A DNA stretch of 64,000 nt from the NCBI GenBank assembly GCA_025765615.1, contig JAIVFJ010000238.1, positions 28,458-92,457 on the forward strand, written 5' to 3'. The position numbers were made by a program, and so were the translations under genes. The notes beneath the pieces are model-generated. The model saw only the letters and a list, made by a program, of their open reading frames with translations. It was not told the origin of the DNA and made no database searches. The DNA comes from Zopfochytrium polystomum. Taxonomy: Eukaryota > Chytridiomycota > Chytridiomycetes > Chytridiales > Chytridiaceae. The stretch's first letter is position 1. Each line of letters starts with the position of its first letter. Shown here piece after piece: positions 46,885 through 57,903 of the stretch.

Positions 46885-47822
46885 GCACACGCCATCCCCG
46901 CGTCCCGATCCCTGTGGAAGCAAACCAGAACTAAAAAAAAAAAAAATCGCTTACGGCTGATCCACTTGCAGCTGTCTGTAAACATATTCAAAGCTTCTCT
47001 CTCCTTGTTTTGCGCATAGACTGAGTAAAACGGAGCACAGAATCGCTTTGGAAAAAAATTCTCAAGCACAGAGAAAGCGAATACATTATACCAGAAAAAA
47101 AAAATTAAAAAAAGCCGCCTGCTCCCCGACCAAAAACGGAAACCTTGCAGTTTTGTCACTGCCTTTTCTCCATCTGGAACGGGTTCTGCTGCGCAAACCT
47201 GGGTCTCGTTGCGGCCGGTGCCGGCTTTGCGAGCGGCGGCTCGGGCAAGGCAAAGACGGTTTACACACACACACACACACATCCAAGGAGGGTCTGCGCC
47301 AGAAACTCCGCAACCTGGCTACCCTGATCGCAGTCCTACTGTCGACAATAGCGCGCGTGTGGATGATCACGCTTGCCGTCCAGGTTGATGGGGACGGTGG
47401 CGGCCAAAGCAGCACGCATCAATCGTGATACTTCGTCATTCAATGAAAACATGGACACGGCTCCAGAAGAAATTATGCTCCGTCTGTGTGAAGAGAAATG
47501 GGTAGGGCAAACATCAATTAGGGAAAAAAATTGCCCCACCATTTGCCACAGCTGGTGGCCATGCTCTTAAGGCGCTAAAGGGTTGAGTTAATGCCAAAGA
47601 AAAAAAAAAGTAACGAGGCACAGAGATTTGCAAAAAGGTGAGGCCTAGAGCGAACGCGTACTCAGTTCGCGGGAAGGGTGGGGGCAACGAAGAAAGAAAA
47701 AGATAAATAGAGGAAAGACATTAAGAGGTTCGGCCACGTTGGACCGAAAAAAAAAAAAAAAGAGATAAAAAAAAGTCCAACGTTGAGCGGATCGCCCTTC
47801 TTTTTTTTCACCCTTGTTTTCT
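45032..47822. other. Long intergenic stretch
   Basis: Copy D promoter (45143-45150), CT tract near 45597-45640, GA tract about 45798-45824, T run about 46842-46883 and a CA repeat about 47262-47281. A minus-strand frame at 46473-46718 reads like protein (PWTLSGALRAAGIGSEVAEL) but has no family, start or splice support. Confidence 0.5.
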
Positions 47823-48981
47823 TCAAACCCTCTCCATAATCGGATCAAACTTTGCCCCCTTCGGCACCGCAAAAAACGTCGCCTTGCCCCCGACGCCCGC
47901 AAACAGCCCCAAAAACGCCGCGTCCGCCCCCGCCGCCGCGACCGACACCCACACTCCCCAGAACGGGTCGACGGACAGGCCCGTCGAGGACGAGGAGCCC
48001 AGCATCGCGCCGCGAACAGAGAACGAGGCGGCGAGCGAGCCGGCGGTGAGGAGGAGGTGCAGGAGGAGGTGGATTAGCACGATGCGCGTGAGCCGCTGCA
48101 GGAGGTGGTGCGCGGTGCGCGGCGGGGTGAGCCAGGGGTGGAGGAGGAGGGAGTGGTGGGACCAGACGAGGAGCGTGTATGCGTACTGTTGATTTCCTGG
48201 TTAGAAGAAGGAGAAAAAAAGAAGGGGGAAATAAGAAACTCACCACAGCAAGCCCCCCGGCCCCCGCGACGGCCGCAATCACTCCCATCGCGGCCGCAGC
48301 CCTGTTCCCGGCGCCGCACACGCCGTCCACGACCGCGCGCGGCACGCCGTCGACGCGCGCGCCGCTTCCGGTGGCCGCCGCGGCCGCCGCGCAAACGCCC
48401 GCGACGCTGACGCAGTCCGCGCCGCCCGCGCACAGCTGGAACAGGCCGATTGTCGCGGTATAGGCGGAGGTGTCGGTTGACGAAGAGGAGGAGGAGGAGG
48501 AGGACTGCGGGAGGGTGGCTTTGAAGACGGTCGGCGAGATGAGGTAGGTGAGTTCGAAGAGGACTGGGATGAGGAGGAGGGCGAGGTAGAGGAAGAAGCG
48601 GGGGTAGTGGATGCTTTTTTATTTTTTTTTTTTACGTTGATGTGTTTGAGTTTTTAGTTCCAGGGGAAAGCAGGTGGTGGTGAGGATGGGTTAGTCGCGA
48701 GGGTGGACGGCAGCTAGGGTGACGGGCCCGAAAAGAACGTACGGGGTGTCTGACTGTGTGGGGTCAGTGGTGGTGGTGGTGGGGGCGGTGCCAGAGCTGT
48801 CTTTCACGTCTTCGCTTGCGGGGAAAGTTGATTCGGCGGTTACTGCAGCAGAAGCAGCAGAAGCAGCAGCAGCAGGAGTAGCCGGAGCAGCAGGAAACGC
48901 TGCGGCCGCTGGCGGGCGCGACGGGGGGGTGGTGGTGGTAGTTGTGGTTGCGGCTGCGGCGGCGTCGGTGGCGTCGGGCAT
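47823..48981 (-). CDS. Claudin-like four-helix membrane protein H2
   Basis: Exons 48981-48743, 48613-48244 and 48185-47823 (323 residues), with the same two intron positions and phases as H1 (4416-5522). The N-terminal Ala/Thr-rich segment ends QSDTP at the first junction, as in H1. Helix 1 PRFFLYLALLLIPVLFELTYL; outer loop TIGLFQLC...DC...VC; helix 2 AAAAMGVIAAVAGAGGLAV; helix 3 IVLIHLLLHLLLTAGSLAASF; helix 4 FWGVWVSVAAAGADAAFLGLFAG; tail ATFFAVPKGAKFDPIM. The identical tail and GLFQ[VL]C motif mark the conserved surfaces. Claudin/SUR7-like membership is inferred. Confidence 0.78.
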
Positions 48982-49841
48982 GCTGGTGATGGTGATGATA
49001 GGGTTGTTTGTTAATTACTGTTGTGGGGCCACTTTTTCTCTTTTTGCAGGGTTCTTCGGGCGGATGCACGGGTAACGAGTATTTATACGTCTCCGAGTGT
49101 GTGTGTGTGTGTGTGTGTGTGGCGCAACCGCGTGTCTCGGATTCACAATGACAATCCATGCATATGACGCACGCACGATCAGAATTAATTATTGTTTGAA
49201 GGCGACGTCATCGGTACGTCACACACCCCCGCAGCCATCACTGGCCATCCAGATAACGCGCACCCTTCGACGGTAAAATAATGGGCCGAAAAAAAAAAAG
49301 ACAAGATGCAAAGCAATGAGGCAGAGCTGGTATTCTTCTTCTTCTTCTTCTTCCCCTCCTCCCGTTTCTTTTTCGTCGATGCTCTTTCACCTCCTGTGGG
49401 GACCGACAAAACGCTCAGTTAAGGCGGGTGTTAGGAGCTGATTGAGTTCGCGACACCCAGCAGAGTACAAAGAACGCCTCACTGCTACGACGAGCAAAAC
49501 ATCAGGGGCAAAGGCGTGAAAGGAAAGTGGGGACATCCAAGGGGCACAGTATCCAAAACCTGAAAGACTGCCACGAAACGGGAGAACGGGAGTAGGGGGG
49601 GGAAGGGAAGGAGGAAACAAGGAGTAGTTGGGTAATACGTTTTGCCGGGGGCAGGGAGGGGAAGAAAGGAAATCGATGCGCTTCGGATGCGGTGCGTGAA
49701 ACAGAGGGGTCGCGGTGCAAAGTAGAGCGAGTGAATGGGTGACGTAGAGAATGATGCTATTTTGCCAACCGCATTGGAAAGATTGGCCAAGTTCCGGTGT
49801 CATGTCTCCCCACATCGACGTACGGGGGGGTATGGCCATCG
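48982..49841. other. Intergenic
   Basis: GT repeat at about 49097-49120 near the H2 promoter (TATA-like GAGTATTTATACG at 49076); no gene. Confidence 0.5.
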
Positions 49842-51611
49842 TCAAGCGCCCGTCACCAGCTTCTTCAACAGCTCCGGCACGCCGCCGCCCGTCAAATACA
49901 CGACCCAGTCCCACCCAATCTCGACGTCGACGGCCGCCAGCACCTCGTCCAGCCACCTGCTGACCTGCGCCACGCCCGCGGCCTCCCCTGCCGTCCCAAC
50001 CACCACGGCCCCGACTCGGTCGAACCGCACGCGCCCCGGGTCCCCTCCCGCCACCACCGTCGTCAGCAGAGGCAACACCGCCGCCGGCGTCGTCAGCAGC
50101 CCCAACCCCCGAACCGACCGCGCTGCCCGACGGGTTCGGGACCGACCACGCCGCCGTCAGGTTCACCGTCGTTGAAAACGATTGCGAACCGCTGACAAGA
50201 GAGACTTCGGGGAACGTCACGAGCGCCACGGCGACGCCGCCGAGAGAGATCCGTGCGGTCGCGTTGCGCACTGTCAACGTGTACGGCTGCCCGACGCCGA
50301 CGAGGGGTACCGTAAGCGGGATCAAGAGCGACGGCGGCGAAGTCAGGTAGCTCAGCGTCGGCTTGCCGAGCGTCGGCGTCGCGGTCGCCGTCGCGCTTGC
50401 GGTTGCCATCGCCGTCGCCGTCGCCTTTGTCGTGGTGGTAGTGGTCACCGGCGGCGGGTGCACCAGCGTCAAGTTGTTGTCGACCAAGATCTGCCCAACG
50501 TCCACGTCCCGCGCCAGCGGCAGCCGCCCGTAGTTGATCACGCCGCCCAGCGACACCGTCCCCTCGGTCCGCACGCTCAGCAGCGGCACCGCACTCGCGT
50601 TCCCCGTCGTCACGCACACAAGCAACGCCCTCACAAACCCAGCTCCCACAGGGAACCTCTGCCCTCCACTCGCGGTCGCACCCGTCGTCGCAAGCACGTT
50701 CAAATACGCCGGGTCCTCCGCCAACGCAATCGCCCCGCGCCGCAACGCAATGGTCCGCGGGAACCTGCGCCGCAAACAGCGTGCTCCGGTTCCCCGAATC
50801 CACCCTGTCCACCACGTCTACGTACCACGTGCTCGGCGCCCGGAAACACCACGTCGACCAGCACTGACGGCAGCCCCGTCACGTCCGCGGCCAAACGCGA
50901 GCCCGAGGTCCCCCGCGGTCGCGGCGGCCGCGTACCCCCGTCGCCGCCACGCCTGCCGGCAGCCCGTCGTCGACGCTCAGCACCTGCGCCCGCGTCACGT
51001 TGACCCGCGCGTTTGGCGGGTTGCCGAGGCGCCCCGCGAAGCCAGTCTTGGATGAGGCGGGGGACGAGGACGAGGAGGAGGACGCAGAGGAGGGTCGTCA
51101 GGGTCGCGACGGTGAGGAGCCAGACGAGGAGGAGCGGGAGGAGGCGGCTGTGCGTGCGGACGGGCTTGAGGTCGTGGAGGAGGGCGCGGCGGGAGGTTGT
51201 GGAAGCCGAGTGTGGGGTGGCGGAGCGGGTGGCGGAGGAGGAGGAGGCGTCGAGGCCGCCGCTGCCTCCTGCGGCGACGGCAAAGCGAGCGTCGCTTTGG
51301 TCGTTGGCGGGGGTGTCCACGTAGCCGTGCAGCAGCGGGGCGGTCTGATCGGCGGCGGCGGCATCGTCGCTGTCAGACGATGATGATGAGGCGATGGTGG
51401 TGGACGATGCAGAGCGGCTGTGCGCCTGCGAGGAGGCGGCGCCGACGTCGGCGGAGGCGTCTTTCGGCGGAGGCTGGAGGCATCCTTTGATTGATTGATT
51501 CTGTTTCGGATCGATCGATGATTTTTTTTTCCTTTTTTTTCCCTTTTTTTTTTTTGTTTCTTCTTCTTCTTCTTCTTTGAACCATTCATTTTCTTTCTTC
51601 CCTTGGTTCAA
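49842..51611 (-). CDS. Single-pass membrane protein with outer beta-rich domain (frameshifted)
   Basis: From 51611: a Lys/Glu low-complexity start (the true start may differ), an Asp/Ser-rich cytosolic part with DDAAAADQTAPLLHGYVDT, basic RALLHDLKPVRTHS, then helix LLPLLLVWLLTVATLTTLLCVLLLVLVP. The outer part changes frame about four times: ARVNVTRAQVLSVDDGLP, GLPSVLVDVVFPGAEH, WYVDVVDRVDSGNRSTLF, then a long frame (RRGAIALAEDPAYLNVLATTG to FSTTVNLTAAWSVPNPSG) and, after one shift near 50100, VLPLLTTVV to PELLKKLVTGA. Plan and repeats recall fungal DUF3712/LEA-like surface proteins, a weak inference. Either decayed or affected by assembly indels in G/C runs. Confidence 0.5.
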
Positions 51612-51790
51612 GTCCCAACTTATGGGAGAATGGAGGATTGAAAATGATTCTCGCGCGTATGATATACCGTTTAGACTCGATCGAAAGAGTCTTGAGCCGT
51701 TGTCGAATGAGAAGTTGAAGAAGAAAAAGAAGAGGAAGAAGGGTCTGGAAGCTGGGTGCTGAGTGGTTCTGCGGCTACAGTGGGAAGAAA

Positions 51791-51833
<43 letters not shown>

Positions 51834-52187
51834 AGTCTGTCTTGTCTCAACAGTGATAAATATATCATTATTATGCCCTCGGCTTCGCGTTTCTTCGTTG
51901 TTCAGAAGCAGCTTTGTTTCGTAGCAGCAGCAGTAGCAGCAATAGCAAGCAGCATCAGAGAGTAGTGGGTATGCGCCATGTGAGCAATAAAATAGAGTCG
52001 TTTAAGGTTGATCGAGACAGACGGGGGGAGAGAAGAAGCCACAAGCAAACAAACAAGCCCTCACAAGCAGCTGACCGGCCGCACTTCCAGGATGACAACA
52101 AACTGACTGTCCACTCGCGGACAGACAGGGCTGTCACGACCTGAAGGAGACAGAGAGGGAGAAAGAGAGACAGCCAGACAGAGAAAG

Positions 52188-52264
<77 letters not shown>

Positions 52265-52787
52265 AGAGAGAGAGAGAGAGAGAGAAGATTCAGATGACGA
52301 TCGAACCGACCGATAGACCGACAGACCGACAGACCGACAGACAGACAGACAGAAAAGGAAATATAACGCCCAACCAAACCAACCGTCCCCACCTGAACTC
52401 TTCCCCTTCCTTCCTTTCCCTCAACCTCTCGGAATTTTTTTTGTTTCGGCACTACTCGCCGGCCCCACCCCCAACTATCTCGCTCGCGTGCGTGCGTGCG
52501 TTGATTCATACACACATACTGCGACCTCCCTTAACACCTAATACACCGCTACCCCCCCCATCCATCCAATTCATCCATCCATCCATCTATCCCTTGACGT
52601 TCATCCATCGACTCCGTGCATCCACAGCAGCAGCAAGCCATCGTTGTTTGAATCAGTGGCAGCCAGCAGCATCGTCCGCATCAGCATCAGCCCATCAGTG
52701 CAAGAGCAGTAGCAGCAGTATCAACCATTCCTGCCCGGAGGGCCGCTCCTTCACCCCTCCCAGCTGTCCCAGTCGTCATCCGGCTGG
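51612..52787. other. Intergenic with CT and GA tracts
   Basis: CT tract at about 51788-51833 and GA tract at about 52192-52286, then short ACAG repeats. Nothing else supported. Confidence 0.6.
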
Positions 52788-55067
52788 ATGCAAATGCTTT
52801 CTCCATCGCCCTCTTCGTCATCGGCTCCGGCCCAACCGCCATCATCTGAACCACCACCAACCCAACAGCAGGAGCACTGCTCTGATGACCCGTCCCACAA
52901 TACGGAAGTCTCCTCCACTCTGCACGACCAGCCCTCGTCCGTCTCTCCCGCTTCTACGACCCACCCCACCTCCCGCTCCCGCAGCACGTCTGCATCCTCG
53001 TCGTCACCGCAGTTTGCCACGGAGAAGCCGGCGCTGTCGTGGTCGTCATCCTCCGACGAGGACGCCGCCGATCGCACCCTCGTGGCCGACGACGACGACT
53101 TTGACATGGATCCTGACTGCGACGTTTCTGCCAGGCTGATGCTGAAGGAAGAGCAGGAAGAAGAGCACGTCGGAGACACCCCCACCGGCACCGCCGCCTC
53201 GGCTCCCCCCGCCTCGAGCCTCGCGGTCGGCGACGACAACGTTGATCCTGCAGCAGCAGCACCAGCCGACGCCGCATCCGATGCTCTCGACATGGACCTC
53301 AAGGTCGTCTGCCCTTTCGACAGCAAGGCCTACCATGAGCAGCAGGTCGCCGTGTTGCGAGACGTTTCAGAGGACGGAGAATCCGACGTGGAGGAGGCGG
53401 ATGACGTCACTATGGAGGAGCCGCTCATTCAGGAAGTCGTTCTTAGCGTCACAGTCGGGGACGCGGATGACGCATTCGAGCAACGCCAGCAGGAGCAAAA
53501 CCTCTCGGCGGAAGACACCTTTACTTATTTTGGCATGCCACGATCTGCAGTATTCCCCACTCACCCAGCCATCGAGTCAAAGTCTTTCCCTCTGGACGGA
53601 TTCCATCTTCGTCACCACCACCACCACCACCACCACCACATTAATAACGGGGAGGAAAGCCATCCCCAGCACCACCACGGCGCGGCGGATAGTGATGCTA
53701 TCGCTGCGCAATGGCTGCTTGGGCGCCCGGCCTCTTACTACCCCGGCGAATCGGACCCTCGACTGCCGTGGCACTTTTCCTGGGTCGACGACGGCATGCT
53801 CGGCGGAATGTCGGCGCCCTTGGACCGATCGCACTGGAAGGCGATGAAGGAACAACGGCATCGGCCTCGTCGTCAACCTCACCGAATTCCTCGTCGTCGA
53901 CCGCTCCACCCTGCCAATGCAAGACCGCGAGCGCGAGCGAAGATGCACAGAGTGCTACGCGACCGAAGAGCGCGCCGAAGACGGCGTTTTTGACGACCTC
54001 ACCCTGTCTGACGGGCGTCGAGGTGCTCTTCCTCCCCGTCCGCGACGGCGCCATCCCCTCCCCTCCGACAGCTCCGCATCTTTGTCCGCGCCGCCCGTGC
54101 CGCCGTCGACCAAGGCCGCCGCGTCGTCGTCCACTGCCAGGCCGGCGTCGGCCGCACCGGCACGTTCCTCGCCGTCTGGCTCATGCACAAGTACCGCTGC
54201 TCCGCCACGGAGGCCGTCCGCCGCCTCCGCGCCGCCCGACCGCAGAGCATGCAATTCCACCGCTCACGCTGGCAAACCGAAACCTTTTGGCTCCACGACC
54301 ACGTCGCAACCCCCGCTGGCGGCGTCCGGTGGCGCAACGCGCCCTCCAACAACAACACTGCCAACAACACCACCGCCAACTCCGGCCTCGTCTCCCTCGC
54401 CAGCCTCGCCAGCGACGTCTACAACCGCAACCTCCTCCAGGAACGCTTCCTCGAGCGCTACGAGGCGGTCGCGACCCGCACCGGCTTCGACCTCGACGAC
54501 CTCGACCCCGACGAGGACGCCGCCCCGCTCGACCCCGCCGCCGCCTCCCCGCGCTCCCGCATCGACGTCCACTCCACCATCCTCGCCCACCTCGACTTTC
54601 AGCTCGACGCGAAATGTCAGAGGTCCTCGCCGCACACCACCACGGCCGCGAGCGCGCCGCCGCGATGGCGGCCGCCGCTGCGGCGGAAGACGACGACGAC
54701 GACGGCGCTGGCCCACAGCACGGGGGCTTCGTCTGCTGGGTCTGCAAGGGCGTCGACGCTCTCGGCCCCGAGCCCGTCGTCCCCGGCCGCCCCTGGCCCG
54801 CCCCGATCCCCGCCGCCGCATCCCGACGCACCCGCCGCCCGACCCTCTCCGCCGCCAGCGCCTCCTCGCGCTCCCCCGACCCCTTCCCCCGCCGCCGCCG
54901 ACGTCCCCCGCGAGATGATGGCCCTCATGGCTGCAGCGGCCGCCGCCGCCGCCGCGTCTGATAATGCCGTCGTCGCCGCTGTCGCCGACGCGGTCGCTGA
55001 GGTCGAGTCGTCCGCCGCGGCGGCTCCTGGTGAGGTCGAGAACCCGTGGATGACCGTGCGATGCTGA
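52788..55067 (+). CDS. DUSP23-like dual-specificity phosphatase with acidic N-terminus (frameshifted)
   Basis: The first ~330 residues are Ser/Asp/Glu-rich and unstructured, with a run of nine histidines near residue 277. Then LPWHFSWVDDGMLGGMSAPLDRSHW begins the phosphatase fold (compare FSW...G.LAG..P in DUSP23). GIGLVVNLTEF, LFLPVRDGAIPS (general-acid loop with D) and VVVHCQAGVGRTGTFLA (the CX5R active site with Cys and Arg present) follow, ending RRLRAARPQSMQFHRSRW. These lie in three frames, with +1 shifts near 53853, 54003 and 54063, so uninterrupted translation would miss the active site. The C-terminal part (EMSEVLAAHH, CWVCKG) changes frame twice more. It removes phosphate from Tyr or Ser/Thr residues if active. 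Confidence 0.7.
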
Positions 55068-56117
55068 TGTGGGGTTGCAGGGTGGATGAGGGGCATGTTT
55101 TTTTGGAATTAATTGATGGTTTGGTGGCGCATTCTTTGCCACCCCCCGCCCACCTCGTATCCACCTGGTTTTTGGGATTCCTCTCCTCAGTAAATGCATC
55201 TTTTGCACTCCAATTTTTTTTTCCTTCGAGGTTGAGGTTGGGGGGCAGTGGGTAATTTTTGCGTTTCCCTCACCCTCGTTTGCGATATTTTTGGCTGTTT
55301 TACATAGTCCCCCCCTTTGCTGGTTGTGGAAAGTAAAAACCGATGAGGGTACCTTTTATTTCCTTTTTTGGGGGGTCGGAGGGTTTCCTGTTTCCTTTCA
55401 GTTTCCGGTTCTTCTGCCTTTTTTTCTCCAATTCGGGTATTTCTACGTTTTAGTGCGCTCTATTTCTTTTTCTCTTTTTCCTTGTGCTCGTTGTGTTGCG
55501 CGGGGAGGGCTTTGTGCAAGCTATGCGTTTAGGTTTTGATGGATGGATTGGGAGGGATGGGGGGACGTGCCAAGTGTTGCTCACTTTTTGTTGTTTTTTT
55601 TTCTTTCGTTCTTTTCACGGGTTGTCCCCCTCGTTCGCCCCCCGTTGCTTCTTTGGCGTTTTAAAACTGCCCCGCTCGTAGAATGTTGCCCCGTTTGCCA
55701 TTGTTCTTCTTTGCGTTTTTTTCGGTTTCCGCGTAGAATTTTTTTTTTCTTCTAACAACCAAAAGTATGCCTCACCTGTTTTTTTTTTTTCTTTTTGATC
55801 CCTTGCTTCCCCGATCAAACCCGCTACTTTGAGATTAGCACCCCTCCCATCCGCCCCCCGTACGCCCTTTCAGGCCCTATTACTTTTGAACTACCACCCC
55901 CCCGCGCAACGCACTCCCGCAAGCCGATATCTCACTCTACCCTCTTTCTATTTTTTTTTTTCTTCTTCGGCTCGGTCGCCGTCATTTACAAAGAAATCCT
56001 TCTGTTTTCTAATTACGTTACACGCGAACGAGCGAGAGGGAGAGGGAGGGAGAGGGAGGAAGTTGTGTGTGTGTGGGTTGTGCTTGCGCGGGCCAACCCC
56101 CGATATTAAAATGCTTT

Positions 56118-56159
<42 letters not shown>

Positions 56160-57249
56160 CCGATCGTCGCGTCCGAGTAAACGAAAGAAATGTACGAGAC
56201 CCACAGCTGTCTGGTGACTTTTTGCAATTCGAAGTCTCCCACACTGTCCACGTGAGTGGAGTGAAAAAAAAAAATGCGGGAGCGGCTGCGTGGCGAGCGT
56301 GCCGGGGCCTGGAGGACTCGTTTGCTGCCGAAATAGTGGAAAGTTCGTTGGGATGATTGCGTTTGCGGTGTGGGGGAAAGCGTTGTGTGTGTTGTTTAAA
56401 TTTTTTTCCTTTATTATTCCACGCAGCCAAAGGCTGCGTGACGGGAAGAGTGAAAATGCCACGCATGAACGACAGAAAATCAAGAACCTGGACAGAACCA
56501 AGTACGTTGCCTCACACAGGCCCCTAGCCGCTAACACAATAGGAAGGAAATAAACAACAGACAAATGTCAACAACAAGAAAACAACAACTCGACAACGAA
56601 GAGAGAAAAACTAAGAAACGTTCGGGCCTGGGCCTGCGGAAAGTGTCAGAAGACTGCGGAAAGGATGGGTGTGCGAAGTCTGGAGGGGAAGAGGGTAGAG
56701 AGCAGCGGAAGAGCAGAGACAGAAATCCTTGGGGACGTCTGGTGTGTGTGCGTGTGCGTGTGTGTGTGTGTGTGTTTTTTTTTTTCTCTTTCTTTGCAGT
56801 TCTCGCCGCACAAGAGCGTGGTTACGTATACGAGCGGCATAGAAAAGCAGGCTAAACGAAAAAAAAAGGTACGACCCCCCCCCCTCCTGTCCCAGGGTTA
56901 GGTAACCCTCGCTTTTAACACTACTTCCTGCGTCTTTAACCGCGACGCAACACGTTCCTGTCCGCCGTGTGCAACCTTCAAAAAACGCCACCCCTCCACT
57001 TTGTTTTTGCGCCCGGGCGGATTGGTTCTTGCGTCGCGCCTCCTCTCACCAGCATCGCATCGATTTGAAAAGGGGTGGTGTGTGGAGAGACAGAGAGAGA
57101 GAGAAGGAGAAGGAGAGAAGGGGCAGGATGAAGCGGGGGAGAAGGAGAGAGGGAATATGTTTGATGGTGTGGGGGTGTGCTTGGACGCGACAAACGCAGA
57201 CTGGGGGAGAGACAGCCCTGTCGAGGCGCTACATGACGGTGTATACTTC

Positions 57250-57286
<37 letters not shown>

Positions 57287-57623
57287 CAGGTTGTTGTTGT
57301 GTGTGGGCCATGCAAACCCGCGCCCACACGGAAAAGAAAACGCTCGCCAACAATCAACGCGATCGCGTCTGTATGTTTGGTCTGTCCTTGCTTAGTAAGC
57401 AAATGAAGGGAAAGGAGGAAGAGAAAGAGGCGCGGGAGACAGAGAGTGCTGTGTAGGCGTTTTTTTTCCCTCGCTCCACGGCAGAGCGAGAGTCCAGCGA
57501 GTCATTCGCGCTTTTCATACAGTCGCCCCCCCCACGCGTCGCGTGATGGGCGAGAGGGGAGGGGAAGCAGAGAGAGAGAGAGAGAGAGAGAGAGAAGCAG
57601 AGAGAGAGAGACAGAGGGTGAGA

Positions 57624-57658
<35 letters not shown>

Positions 57659-57903
57659 TGTGTGTGTGTGTGTGAGTGAGTGAGTGAGAGGGAGACTCCC
57701 AACGCACAGGTTCGGAATGGTAGAGACAAGGCGAGAACATCGCGGCTGCGGAGCTGGCCCACATTGAACGAAACACCTTTTACCTTTAAAAAAATCATCG
57801 TTCCGATACGCCTTCCCCTTGCTCGCTGCACAAACCCCAGCGAGCTCATTGGAATCGACGCTGGCGAGAAGTCTCACCAAACAGGCGAAAGCTAACAAGA
57901 GCA
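55068..57903. other. Long intergenic stretch
   Basis: Poly-T runs at about 56120-56157 and 57252-57284, GT repeat near 56746-56775, GA tracts at about 57567-57660. Frames here are repeat-driven; no gene supported. Confidence 0.55.

Noticed and set aside
49387..50100. Extension of the single-pass protein frame past its frameshift
   Set aside because: After about 50100 the frame turns into Gly/Arg-rich and unrelated sequence, while the hydrophobic, conserved-looking continuation lies in another frame ending at 49842.
51603..51625. tRNA B-box-like GGTTCAAGTCC
   Set aside because: No A-box, acceptor stem or anticodon arm could be folded around it.
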